From: Alteromonas naphthalenivorans
GTDB lineage: Bacteria; Pseudomonadota; Gammaproteobacteria; Enterobacterales; Alteromonadaceae
Assembly (NCBI RefSeq): GCF_000213655.1
Contig: NC_015554.1
Span: 1,488,001-1,552,000, forward strand
Length of the DNA: 64,000 bases
Reading direction: 5' to 3'
In this document: piece by piece, positions 48,758-57,852 of the stretch
How the letters are laid out: every line of letters starts with the position of its first letter
Numbering within the stretch: position 1 is the stretch's first letter
The notes under the pieces: generated by a model
Database searches by the model: none
What the model was told of the DNA's origin: nothing
Seen by the model: the letters and a program-made list of their open reading frames with translations, nothing else
Position numbers and translations under genes: made by a program

Positions 48758-50911
48758 ATGTTTAAGAAAATTGCACTTATCGCCGTATTGGTGGCTGCCG
48801 TTTTTGGCTTTTTTTACTTCGATTTGAATACCTATCTTACCCTTGACGGTTTGAAAGGCTCATTAGATACCTTTACACAACAAATTGAAGAAAATCCATT
48901 GGTAAGCATTGGGGTCTTCTTCGCTATTTATGCAGCAGTAACGGCCTTGTCGTTGCCCGGTGCCGCCATTCTTACCTTAGCCGCGGGTGCCTTATTTGGA
49001 CTAGTACAGGGTTTTATCATTGTATCGTTTGCATCAAGTGTAGGCGCTACCTTAGCCTTCTTAGTGGCACGCTTTATTTTACGCGATACCGTAAGAAAGC
49101 GTTTTGGTGAAAAGCTTAAAAAGATTGACGAAGGCGTTGAAAAACAAGGCGCTTTTTACCTGTTTACATTGCGCTTAGTGCCAGTGTTTCCGTTCTTCCT
49201 GATTAATTTGTTGATGGGCTTAACATCAATTAAAACGTGGACATTCTACTGGGTAAGTCAGTTAGGCATGTTGGCGGGAACCATCGTATATGTAAATGCT
49301 GGTACCCAGCTTGCGCAGATAGACAGCTTATCGGGCATTGTATCGCCAGGCCTTATTCTATCGTTTGTATTACTCGGTATATTCCCGTGGATTGCTAAAG
49401 CCATTGTGGCGTTTGTTGAGCGTCGCCGTGTTTACAAAGGCTATAAAAAGCCCGCTAAATTCGATAGAAACCTTATCGTTATTGGCGCAGGTGCGGGTGG
49501 CTTAGTGACCAGTTATATTGCCGCAGCGGTAAAAGCAAAAGTTACGCTAGTGGAAGCCGGTGAAATGGGCGGTGACTGTTTGAACTATGGTTGCGTGCCA
49601 AGTAAAGCTCTCATCAAAACTGCAAAAGTAGCCAACCAGATGCGTCAAGCTGAAAACTATGGTTTGCACAGTGTTGAACCTACTATGTCTTTTAAAACAG
49701 TGATGCAGCGTGTACATAACGTTATTGCTACTATCGCGCCGGTAGACAGTGTAGAGCGCTACACCAGTTTGGGTGTGGATGTAGTAAAAGGCTACGCAAA
49801 AATCATCGACCCTTGGACGGTGGAAATTAAGCAAAACGATGGCGGCATGCAAACCTTAACGACCAAAAGCATTGTAGTGGCTACAGGCGCAAGCCCGTTT
49901 GTACCACCATTGCCAGGTATTGAAGAGAGTGGCTACGTAACTTCTGATACGCTATGGAGCCGTTTTGCTGAGCTAGAAGAAACGCCAAAACGAATGATTG
50001 TATTAGGTGGCGGTCCGATTGGCTGCGAACTAGCACAAGCCTTTGCGCGCTTGGGCAGTGATGTCACCCAAGTTGAGCGAGCACCACAGCTTATGGGCCG
50101 TGAAGACAAAGAAGTCGCTGAATTTTCAGAAACCGTGCTTCGCGATAGTGGCGTAAACGTGTTAACCAGCCACGACGCCCTTCGTTTTGAAAATAAAGAC
50201 GGTGTCAAAACCCTAGTAGTCGCGAAAGACGGCAAAGAAAGCGCTATCGAATACGATGAAGTGATTGTAGCGGTAGGGCGTAAAGCACGCCTTAACGGTT
50301 TTGGGTTAGAAGAGTTAGGCATTCAATTTGACCGCACTATTGAAACCGATGAATACCTACAAACCTTAATGCCTAACATTTATGCGGCAGGTGATGTAGT
50401 TGGGCCGTATCAGTTTACCCATGTTGCATCGCATCACGCTTGGTATGCTGCGGTAAATGCTTTATTTGGTATCTTTAAAAAATTCAAAGTTGATTACCGT
50501 GTTATTCCTTGGACTACCTTCATCGACCCTGAAGTAGCGCGGGTAGGGTTAAGCGAAACCGATGCCGCTGACCAAGGTATAGAGGTGGAGGTAACTCGCT
50601 ACGAGTTTGAAGAACTTGATAGAGCCATTGCTGAAAGTGCTAGAAAAGGTTTTATAAAAGTACTTACTCCGCCGGGTAAAGATAAAATTTTAGGGGTAAC
50701 CATTGTGTCTGAACACGCTGGTGATTTGCTCGCGGAATTTGTATTAGCCATGAAGCACGATTTGGGGCTTAACAAATTACTTGGCACTATTCACGCTTAC
50801 CCAACGTGGGCCGAGGGTGCCAAAAACACTGCTGGTACATGGAAGCGCGCTAACACACCAGAAAAGTTACTAAGCTATGTGGAAAAATTCCACACGTGGC
50901 GTCGTGGTTAA
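48758..50911 (+). CDS. VTT/TVP38 membrane domain fused to FAD disulfide oxidoreductase
   Basis: 717 residues. The N-terminal 220 residues are a VTT (TVP38/TMEM64, YdjX-like) membrane domain: LPGAAILTLAAGALFG, a charged loop, and FTLRLVPVFPFFLINLLMG. From 235 to the end is a class I pyridine-nucleotide disulfide oxidoreductase with GAGAGG (243-248), the redox pair Cys274/Cys279 in GGDCLNYGCVPSK, a second nucleotide motif GGGPIGCELA, GRKAR and a C-terminal HAYPTWAEG. It is MerA/dihydrolipoamide dehydrogenase-like. A cytosolic disulfide reductase anchored to a lipid-transport-like domain is inferred. Gap to the receptor 20 bases, with AAGGA ribosome site. Confidence 0.94.
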   Translation: MFKKIALIAVLVAAVFGFFYFDLNTYLTLDGLKGSLDTFTQQIEENPLVSIGVFFAIYAAVTALSLPGAAILTLAAGALFGLVQGFIIVSFASSVGATLAFLVARFILRDTVRKRFGEKLKKIDEGVEKQGAFYLFTLRLVPVFPFFLINLLMGLTSIKTWTFYWVSQLGMLAGTIVYVNAGTQLAQIDSLSGIVSPGLILSFVLLGIFPWIAKAIVAFVERRRVYKGYKKPAKFDRNLIVIGAGAGGLVTSYIAAAVKAKVTLVEAGEMGGDCLNYGCVPSKALIKTAKVANQMRQAENYGLHSVEPTMSFKTVMQRVHNVIATIAPVDSVERYTSLGVDVVKGYAKIIDPWTVEIKQNDGGMQTLTTKSIVVATGASPFVPPLPGIEESGYVTSDTLWSRFAELEETPKRMIVLGGGPIGCELAQAFARLGSDVTQVERAPQLMGREDKEVAEFSETVLRDSGVNVLTSHDALRFENKDGVKTLVVAKDGKESAIEYDEVIVAVGRKARLNGFGLEELGIQFDRTIETDEYLQTLMPNIYAAGDVVGPYQFTHVASHHAWYAAVNALFGIFKKFKVDYRVIPWTTFIDPEVARVGLSETDAADQGIEVEVTRYEFEELDRAIAESARKGFIKVLTPPGKDKILGVTIVSEHAGDLLAEFVLAMKHDLGLNKLLGTIHAYPTWAEGAKNTAGTWKRANTPEKLLSYVEKFHTWRRG

Positions 50912-50927
50912 TAAGCGAGTAAATATT

Positions 50928-51857
50928 ATGTTTTCTATGCATGTTATAAAGCTTAAAAAGTCAGGCTTAGCGGCAGCGTTAGGGGCAACTCTAGCGCCAA
51001 CTCTAGCGCCAAGATTAGCATCAATGGTAATGGGCGCGTTACTACTGGCGACGCCGGTGGTAGCTCATGCTGAAGCTTCTCTACATGAAGCATTTTCAGC
51101 AATGCTAACGAAATATGTTGCGCCTATTAACCCTGTTACTACGCGTGATGGAGTAGAAATTAAAGGCACGAGCACAGAAGTTGATTATGCGGGTTTTAAA
51201 TCGTCGCAAACGGACCTTACTGCTTATCTGAAAAGTTTATCTGCAGTGTCGAAAGAAACGTTTAATCAGTGGGATAAAAACACGCAGCTGGCGTTTTTAA
51301 TTAATGCGTACAATGCGTATACCATCGATTTAATATTAACCCGATACCCTGATTTAACCTCTATTCGTGACATTGGTGGTTTCTTTTCATCACCTTGGAA
51401 GCAAGCTTTTGCACCACTGTTAGGTGAAAAGCGTACGCTTGACGATATAGAACACAATCTCATTCGTGAAAAGGGAGTGTACAACGAACCTCGCATTCAC
51501 TTCGCCGTAAACTGCGCAAGTATTGGTTGTCCTGCATTACGTGAAGAAGCCTATGTGGGCGATAAGTTAGATGAGCAATTAGAGCAGCAGACCGTTCGTT
51601 TTTTATCTGACAATAGCCGCAATTATTACGATGGCAATACCCTTCATATTTCGAAAATTTTCAGTTGGTATAAAGAAGACTTTGAAGTGCAATGGGGTGA
51701 CTCAACAAGCTTAAGAGGGTTCTTAACTCACTACAGCGGGGCATTGTCAGAAAAAGATGGCACTCCACTAAGCGAAACTGATACTAAGAAAATCGCTTCA
51801 GAAAGTACAGAAATTGAATTTTTGGATTACAACTGGGCGTTGAATGACCAAGAGTAA
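50928..51857 (+). CDS. DUF547 periplasmic protein
   Basis: 309 residues, ATG at 50928. The N-terminus is long and hydrophobic with a signal peptide ending near VVAHA. The DUF547 signature follows: NTQLAFLINAYNAYTIDLIL, IRDIGGFFSSPWKQ, LDDIEHNLIR, PRIHFAVNCASIGCPALREEAY and KIFSWYKEDF. The His and paired Cys of HFAVNCASIGCP suggest a metal or thiol function, but no activity is proven. In other genomes DUF547 genes sit beside YdjX/MerA-like and YnjBCD genes, as here. The signal region carries a 12-bp tandem duplication. Confidence 0.88.
   Translation: MFSMHVIKLKKSGLAAALGATLAPTLAPRLASMVMGALLLATPVVAHAEASLHEAFSAMLTKYVAPINPVTTRDGVEIKGTSTEVDYAGFKSSQTDLTAYLKSLSAVSKETFNQWDKNTQLAFLINAYNAYTIDLILTRYPDLTSIRDIGGFFSSPWKQAFAPLLGEKRTLDDIEHNLIREKGVYNEPRIHFAVNCASIGCPALREEAYVGDKLDEQLEQQTVRFLSDNSRNYYDGNTLHISKIFSWYKEDFEVQWGDSTSLRGFLTHYSGALSEKDGTPLSETDTKKIASESTEIEFLDYNWALNDQE
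50987..51010 (+). repeat. 12-bp tandem duplication in DUF547 signal region
   Basis: Two exact copies of AACTCTAGCGCC (50987-50998 and 50999-51010) encode the repeat TLAP/TLAP in the signal sequence. It keeps the frame and lengthens the n/h-region by four residues. Probably a recent slippage duplication. Confidence 0.85.
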
Positions 51858-53103
51858 TTCATTTTTTTTGGTGTTTAGCTATTTTTTAAGCGTCGCGCTG
51901 GTGCGTACACGACTATTTTTTATGCTTGGCGTAAGTATTTTTTTTATGCCGGCGCAGGCCCAGCAGAACGAAGTATCAGATCAAAACTCTGTGCGATCGC
52001 CTGTGGTGCAGTTTCATGCATGGGGCGGAAGTGCGCAAGTTAACGGGTATATTCAGTGGGTAAGCGAGCAGGTTCACACGCAGTATAATATTACGCTGAA
52101 TCATGTGAAGTTAGCCGATACTAGCGATGCGGTATCACGCGTATTAGCCGAAAAAGCAGCAGGAAACGATAGCCAAGGTAGCGTTAATTTAATTTGGATT
52201 AATGGTGAAAATTTTGCAGCCATGCAGCGCAATGGTTTGTTGCTTGAAGACTGGGTAAACAGCCTTCCCAACTTTGCATTAACGAACCCATCACGAAACC
52301 CAGCCATGATCACCGACTTTGGCATTCCTACCCACGGGCAAGAAGCACCGTGGGGTAAAGCGTCTATGGTGTTTTATTACAATAGCCGATTTGTACAACA
52401 GCCACCGCTTAATCTTCCCGAACTTTTACGCTTTGCAAAGGACCATGTGGGACGCTTTACCTATCCCTTACCCAACGACTACTTGGGGATCAGCTTTTTA
52501 AAATACGCCGCTATTGCACTGAATGAAAAAGACCGTGACCTCCTGTATCAACCCGTTACTAAAACTGCATTAGCCCACATAACCCAAGCTTTGTGGCGCT
52601 ACCTAGATGAACTACACCCGCTGATGTACAAGCAGGGGGAATACATGGTGCGTCAAGCCTCACAGCTTCAGCGACTGATGGGAACCGGTGAATTACTATT
52701 GGCATTTTCGTTTACTGCGGCAGAGATCCCCAGCGCGGTAAACCGCTTTGATTTGGCCGAAAGTATACGCACATACGCCATGGAGGATGGCAGTTTGGCG
52801 AATGTGCACTTCATTGGCATTACCTATAACACTGAAAGCGTCACCGCCGCAAAACAGGTGGTGAATTTCTTATTGTCGCCGCAAGCACAAGCGAAAAAGC
52901 AGCAATTGGCGGTGTGGGGCGACGATTCAGTGCTCGATTTTTCGATGCTATCTGCTTCTGAAAAGGCGCTATTTAAACCTGCGGCGAAACATACGGCAGC
53001 ATTGGATACACAAAAAGCAGTGCCGCTATTTGCTGAACCTCATAGCAGCTGGACTGACGCTCTGAGGCAGGCTTGGTTTCTGCGATACGGTGAGCGCTTC
53101 TAA
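51844..53103 (+). CDS. ynjB: ABC transporter substrate-binding protein YnjB
   Basis: 419 residues with an N-terminal hydrophobic signal region and cleavage near AQAQQ. Closely resembles E. coli YnjB: FHAWGGSAQVNGYIQWVSEQV, DAVSRVLAEKAAGNDSQGSVNLIWINGENF, WGKASMVFYYN, LWRYLDELHP, NVHFIGITYN, FLLSPQAQ, WGDDSVLD and EPHSSW. It binds an unknown solute in the periplasm for the YnjC-YnjD transporter. It overlaps the DUF547 gene by 14 bases and the stop overlaps the permease start (TAATG), so it is translationally coupled. Confidence 0.93.
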   Translation: MTKSNSFFLVFSYFLSVALVRTRLFFMLGVSIFFMPAQAQQNEVSDQNSVRSPVVQFHAWGGSAQVNGYIQWVSEQVHTQYNITLNHVKLADTSDAVSRVLAEKAAGNDSQGSVNLIWINGENFAAMQRNGLLLEDWVNSLPNFALTNPSRNPAMITDFGIPTHGQEAPWGKASMVFYYNSRFVQQPPLNLPELLRFAKDHVGRFTYPLPNDYLGISFLKYAAIALNEKDRDLLYQPVTKTALAHITQALWRYLDELHPLMYKQGEYMVRQASQLQRLMGTGELLLAFSFTAAEIPSAVNRFDLAESIRTYAMEDGSLANVHFIGITYNTESVTAAKQVVNFLLSPQAQAKKQQLAVWGDDSVLDFSMLSASEKALFKPAAKHTAALDTQKAVPLFAEPHSSWTDALRQAWFLRYGERF

Positions 53104-54899
53104 TGGCGGTATTTCAACACATAACGCAGAGCGTGCGTGTATTGCTCATTGCATTGCTAAGCGTACCTGTATTTGCTGGGCTTGTTGGCGTGGTATTGCC
53201 CGCTTTTGGATATTTTCCAGCACTTAATGCGTTCGACTTTAATCTTGGGGTTTTTAAACATCTATTTGCCCTAGAAAGCATTGTTAATATGACATTGCTT
53301 TCTTTGTTAACGGGCTTAATCGCTACCGCGTTATCGGTAGCCAGCGCGTTTTTGTTATTGTCGGTGTTCTACCGCTCTTCCTATCTAAATAGGCTTCAAA
53401 GTTGGTTAAGCCCATTGCTAGTGTTACCGCATGCTGCTGCGGCTATTGCGCTGCTATTTGTGCTTTCGCCCTCTGGCTTGTTAGCCTCTGTGGTTAGTAA
53501 TGCAGTGTCTGTTTTCTCAAGTGGTGCTGAAAACTTGTCGAACACACAGAACGTGTTGCCGCCGATGTGGGAATTTCCTTACGATAGATTCGGTATATCC
53601 ATCATTGTTGCGTTAGCGTTGAAAGAATTGCCTTTCGTATTTTTAATAGCGGTAAGTGTGTTGTCGCAACCCCAGGTGAAGCGAAAGTTTGATGGCTATT
53701 TTAATAGTGCTACCGCGCTTGGTTATGCTCCGGTAACTGTGTTTTTTAAAGCGATTTTTCCGGTAGTGTACTCACAAGTTAGATTGCCCTTATTGGCCGT
53801 ACTTGCCTATGCTACAGCGAATGTGGAAATACCTTTATTGTTAGGGCCTAATAACCCTCCTACATTAGCCGTTGCTGTGGTGCAGTGGTTCAATCATGTG
53901 GATTTATCTATGCGTTTTCAGGCATCGGCTGCTGCGTTGCTGCAAGTTGTCGTTACGCTGATTGCTATTGGTATATGGTTAATAGGTGAAAATATAATTG
54001 AGCGAGTTCAAGGCCGTTTTTATACCAATGGCTCTCGTTACACAGGGCAAATGTTCGCCTCTTTTGTAGCCTATTCAGTGGTGGCAAGTTATTCACTGCT
54101 AGCGCTGTCGATAATAATAAGTACCACTTTGTGGTCGGTTGCTACCTTTTGGACGTTTCCCACATTACTCCCTGAAGGCTTTACCTTATTGCATTGGAAA
54201 ACCACGCTTAGTGCGCTAGCAGAACCGGTTAAAAACACAGTACTACTGGCGACTTTTGTAAGCGCATTTTCTGTGCTAATTGCGACCTTGGCTTTAGAAG
54301 CCGAGGCGTTAAATAGGCAAGATAACAAACGTTCTGAATATTTTAACCGTTGGGTAGGCGGGGTATTAGCGAGTACCTTATTTTTGCCTCTACTAGTACC
54401 TGGCGTGGCATTTTTATACGGTTTGGTATGGTTCCAACTCACCTATTTTAATGATGCGGTTTGGCTTCATCTATTTATTAGCCACCTTGTATATGTACTG
54501 CCTTATGTGTTTATTTCTCTGGCAGTGGCCTATCGTAAATTTGAGCCGCGATATATTCAGGTAGCCTACGGAATGGGAAAATCACCTTGGCAGGTTTTTG
54601 TTCATATAAAGCTGCCGTTACTGTTTGCGCCGTTGCTGGTAGCTTTTGCATTAGGGGTGGCGATTAGTTTTAGTCAATATTTACCCACAGTGTTAAGTAC
54701 CGGTGGGCGCATTGCCACTGTTACTACAGAAGCAGTGGCAGCGGCGTCTGGCAGTAGCGTTCGATTAACGGCCGTGTACGTGCTGGTACAAATATTTATG
54801 CCGCTAGTTGGTTTCGTGTTGGCGTGGTGGCTACCCACAATTTGCTTTAACCCTATGGGGCGCTACACGCTTCTACGACCGAGGAAGTCGAAATTATGA
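53103..54899 (+). CDS. ynjC: ABC transporter permease YnjC (fused double permease)
   Basis: 598 residues, longer than E. coli YnjC (511), with about twelve hydrophobic helices and two copies of the inner-membrane permease EAA-loop pattern (first ALGYAPVTVFFKAIFPVVYSQ, second VAYGMGKSPWQVFVHIKLPLL). Two permease halves are fused in one chain, as in the ThiP/FbpB-like group. It forms the pore with YnjD. Start and stop overlap neighbouring genes by one and four bases. Extra length lies in loops near residues 130-160. Confidence 0.93.
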   Translation: MAVFQHITQSVRVLLIALLSVPVFAGLVGVVLPAFGYFPALNAFDFNLGVFKHLFALESIVNMTLLSLLTGLIATALSVASAFLLLSVFYRSSYLNRLQSWLSPLLVLPHAAAAIALLFVLSPSGLLASVVSNAVSVFSSGAENLSNTQNVLPPMWEFPYDRFGISIIVALALKELPFVFLIAVSVLSQPQVKRKFDGYFNSATALGYAPVTVFFKAIFPVVYSQVRLPLLAVLAYATANVEIPLLLGPNNPPTLAVAVVQWFNHVDLSMRFQASAAALLQVVVTLIAIGIWLIGENIIERVQGRFYTNGSRYTGQMFASFVAYSVVASYSLLALSIIISTTLWSVATFWTFPTLLPEGFTLLHWKTTLSALAEPVKNTVLLATFVSAFSVLIATLALEAEALNRQDNKRSEYFNRWVGGVLASTLFLPLLVPGVAFLYGLVWFQLTYFNDAVWLHLFISHLVYVLPYVFISLAVAYRKFEPRYIQVAYGMGKSPWQVFVHIKLPLLFAPLLVAFALGVAISFSQYLPTVLSTGGRIATVTTEAVAAASGSSVRLTAVYVLVQIFMPLVGFVLAWWLPTICFNPMGRYTLLRPRKSKL

Positions 54900-55564
54900 C
54901 CTTGAAATTAGATAAGGTGAGTTTGTTTCGACATACCGACATCTTGCTTAATGTAAACGCGGTGGTTAATGCAGGCGAAGTACTTTCTATTATGGGGCCA
55001 AGTGGTTCAGGGAAATCTACTTTATTGAACGCCGTTGCGGGTTCGTTAACTGCGCCTTTTTCTGTGACCGGCAGTATTAATATCAACGATATTTGCATTA
55101 ATGATACGCCGGCGCACAAACGTGGCGTAGGGGTGTTATATCAAGATCCTTTACTATTTGAACACATGACGGTGGGGCAAAATATTGCGTTTGCGCTCTC
55201 GCCCAAAAGCGCCTTGTTAGATAAGGGGGCTTCTGAACCTAAGCTTTCAAAAAAACAACGAGAAAAACAAGTAAGCGACATGCTAGCGCAAGTAGGGCTT
55301 AGCGAGCTACAACATCGCCCTGTACAAACGTTATCTGGGGGGCAGCAGGCGCGTATAGCTTTGTTACGTACCTTGGCAGCAGCTCCTCGTGTTGTACTGC
55401 TCGATGAGCCTTTCAGCAAACTAGATGCTGCTACAAAAGGTCAAATGCGCAAGTGGGTATTTGAGCAGTTGAAAGCCCGTGGATTACCTACCTTGTTAGT
55501 TACCCACGACGTTGAAGATGCTAACGCCGCCCAGGGACAACTAATAGAGATTGAAACATGCTAG
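54896..55564 (+). CDS. ynjD: ABC transporter ATP-binding protein YnjD
   Basis: 222 residues, a single nucleotide-binding domain. Walker A GPSGSGKST, Q-loop in VLYQDPLLF, signature LSGGQQARIALLR, Walker B VVLLDEPFSKLD and H-loop VTHD are intact. It powers YnjC. ATGA overlap with the permease and a seven-base overlap with the next gene. Confidence 0.95.
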   Translation: MTLKLDKVSLFRHTDILLNVNAVVNAGEVLSIMGPSGSGKSTLLNAVAGSLTAPFSVTGSININDICINDTPAHKRGVGVLYQDPLLFEHMTVGQNIAFALSPKSALLDKGASEPKLSKKQREKQVSDMLAQVGLSELQHRPVQTLSGGQQARIALLRTLAAAPRVVLLDEPFSKLDAATKGQMRKWVFEQLKARGLPTLLVTHDVEDANAAQGQLIEIETC

Positions 55565-56208
55565 ATGCGAAAGTTACGCCTTTTATTAAACCACTTTTAA
55601 GGCCCATGATTGTGGCGCTGAGTAAAGCGTGCGTTACGCCAAATCAGGTCACCGTGGTTGGCTTTGTGATTGGTTTGCTCTCGGTGCCTGCCATCGTGAA
55701 TGGCTGGTGGGTAATGGCGTTTATTTGTATTGTAGCCAACCGGGTGCTTGATGGTATTGACGGCGAACTTGCCCGCTTCCAGCAAAGTAGCAGTAGTGCA
55801 GGTGGCTTTTTAGATATCTGTTTAGACTTTTTGTTTTACGCTGCGGTTCCGTTAGCGTTTGGTATAGCAAACCCTAGTGAATGGGGCGTACCTGCGCTAG
55901 TGCTAATGGCTGCGTTTGTAGGAACGGGCAGTAGCTTTTTAGCATTTGCCGTAGCCGCAGAAAAATTTAATATAGAAAAGCCCCAATTTAAGAACAAGAG
56001 TTTTTATTACATGCAGGGGCTAACCGAAGGTACTGAAACGATACTTTTATTCTTGGCGTTTTGTATTTGGCCTAGTTATTTCCCGGTACTTGCTTACGTA
56101 TTTGCTGCGGCGTGTGCAATAACCATAGTGACTCGGATTTACAGTGGTTTTATAACCCTTAAATCAGTAGAAGGTATCGATGATTATTGTAATAGAGAAG
56201 AGGAGTAA
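55558..56208 (+). CDS. ynjF: CDP-alcohol phosphatidyltransferase family protein (YnjF-like)
   Basis: 216 residues with several transmembrane helices. The CDP-alcohol phosphatidyltransferase signature is complete: DGIDGELAR with Asp65 and Asp68, spacing to GFLDICLD with Asp86 and Asp90. Such enzymes join a CDP-linked lipid to an alcohol. E. coli ynjF is in the same neighbourhood as ynjBCD and encodes the same type, so gene content is conserved. Alcohol substrate is not known. Overlaps ynjD by seven bases; the next gene starts two bases after its stop. Confidence 0.9.
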   Translation: MLDAKVTPFIKPLLRPMIVALSKACVTPNQVTVVGFVIGLLSVPAIVNGWWVMAFICIVANRVLDGIDGELARFQQSSSSAGGFLDICLDFLFYAAVPLAFGIANPSEWGVPALVLMAAFVGTGSSFLAFAVAAEKFNIEKPQFKNKSFYYMQGLTEGTETILLFLAFCIWPSYFPVLAYVFAAACAITIVTRIYSGFITLKSVEGIDDYCNREEE

Positions 56209-56210
56209 TC

Positions 56211-57011
56211 GTGGATAACGCTGGGTTCATTCGAATAAGTATGTTCTTGGGCATATTCGCGTTAATGGCTTTATTAGAAGCATGGTTACCGGCTAGACAA
56301 TCTTCGCTAGGCAGATTAAGTCGGTGGAAGGGCAACCTTAGTATGGTGGTGTTAGGCGCGCTTTGTTCTAGAGTGGTGCTACCTGCCAGTTTAGTCGGTG
56401 TGTCGATGTGGGCACAAAATGAAGGTATTGGTGTGTTTAACATAGTAATCATAAACAATTGGTTAGCGATTGGATTATGTGTGCTGCTGTTAGACATGGT
56501 AATTTATTGGCAGCATAGGTTATTTCACAAAATTCCACTGCTTTGGCGTATTCACAAAATGCACCACGCCGATAGTCACGTTGATACCACCACAGGGCTT
56601 CGCTTTCATCCAATAGAAATTGTGATGAGTCTTTTCATTAAAGCGTTAGTAGTAGTCGCTTTTGGTGTTCCTGCTATTGCGATAGTTATTTTTGAAGTTG
56701 GGTTAAACGGTTTTGCCTTGTTTAATCATGCTAATATTCGCCTCCCTCAAAAGTGGGATGACAGACTGGGTCTGTTTATCATTACTCAGCGCCTTCATCG
56801 TATTCACCATAGTCAATTAAAAGATGAGTCTAATACTAACTTTGGCTTTAGCGTATCGTGGTGGGATAAAATATTTGGTAGTTTTAAAAGCCGCGCCACA
56901 AGACGGGATGAAGACATCGCTATAGGGCAAAAAGATTATCCTGCATCGAATAAAAATGCAGGCATAGTCGCGCTATTAAAAATGCCGTTTAATAATAGCC
57001 ACACGCTGTAG
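56211..57011 (+). CDS. Sterol desaturase/fatty-acid hydroxylase family protein
   Basis: 266 residues from GTG with AGAGGAG upstream. Four hydrophobic segments and the histidine boxes of the family: HRLFH (102-106), HKMHH (115-119) and HRIHH (196-200). The additional NHANIRLP segment is typical. Members are di-iron membrane oxygenases hydroxylating or desaturating lipids. It ends the ynj-like operon and may modify the lipid made by the phosphatidyltransferase. Not present in the E. coli ynj set, so a lineage-specific addition. Confidence 0.93.
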   Translation: MDNAGFIRISMFLGIFALMALLEAWLPARQSSLGRLSRWKGNLSMVVLGALCSRVVLPASLVGVSMWAQNEGIGVFNIVIINNWLAIGLCVLLLDMVIYWQHRLFHKIPLLWRIHKMHHADSHVDTTTGLRFHPIEIVMSLFIKALVVVAFGVPAIAIVIFEVGLNGFALFNHANIRLPQKWDDRLGLFIITQRLHRIHHSQLKDESNTNFGFSVSWWDKIFGSFKSRATRRDEDIAIGQKDYPASNKNAGIVALLKMPFNNSHTL

Positions 57012-57062
57012 CGTAAGTATTTAAAATGACCATGTAGCATCGCCTGCTTAAATCAATTTTAC

Positions 57063-57641
57063 TTAGATTAATCCGGATACTTTCAAAACTAAATAAAGGG
57101 TTCCTAGCTGAAGTATCATGCCCAAGCTGATAAATGCGCCATCCCTATTGGTCATTCCTATAGCGGTTAGTGTTAGTCCTAGGGCTGGGAGTGCGACAGC
57201 GAACGGTATTACCTCTAACGGAATCATGCACAACGAGGCCAAAGCGCAGTAACCTGCTACTATATTTTTACCCGGCGTGTTGGATAAAGCGGTTATGCGG
57301 GGCTTTAGTAACTTTTCGGTTTTCTTTACGTAAGGTTTGGCGCGCTCTACCGCGTTTTCTAGTTTTTTTTGGTCAATTTCCTGCTTTGTGATTTTATTAG
57401 GTAGCCAAGGCGCATTTCTGCCAATAGCGACTTGAATGCAAATTAAAAATAGCGTGATACCGCAAATAGAGGGAACCCCTGGGATTACGCCGGTAGGAAG
57501 CAATGCAATAAGAGAGGGGATGAGTAATAGCGGCCCAAATCCTCTATCTTCGAAGCGAGCAATAATCTCGCCAGCACTTTGCTTTTCGTTATCACTCTCG
57601 TCAACGAGCTTATCCAAAAGCCCACTAATTGACGCATCCAT
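57063..57641 (-). CDS. ExoD family membrane protein
   Basis: 192 residues. FEDRGFGPLLLIPSLIALLPTG and IPGVPSICGITLFLICIQVAIGRNAPWLP match the ExoD family (first described for exopolysaccharide synthesis in Rhizobium). Hydrophobic segments about 33-70 and 120-190, with a charged Lys/Glu linker around 85-110. Precise function is not known. Convergent to the preceding operon. Confidence 0.9.
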   Translation of the reverse strand: MDASISGLLDKLVDESDNEKQSAGEIIARFEDRGFGPLLLIPSLIALLPTGVIPGVPSICGITLFLICIQVAIGRNAPWLPNKITKQEIDQKKLENAVERAKPYVKKTEKLLKPRITALSNTPGKNIVAGYCALASLCMIPLEVIPFAVALPALGLTLTAIGMTNRDGAFISLGMILQLGTLYLVLKVSGLI

Positions 57642-57852
57642 AAATTACCTCGTGTCCTAAGGAAAGATACTGTGGTGAAAAACAGTTGTTGTTTTTTATT
57701 ACGTGCGTTTTGAATTATGGTTTACACCGTATTCCAAAATTGAAAAAAGCTGAAATAGTTAATGTAATGCGATACGAGAGCGATAAAAGGCACTTTTTTA
57801 TAATATGTACTACAGTAATAGTTGATAAATTTACTTCCCATAAGGATTTTAT

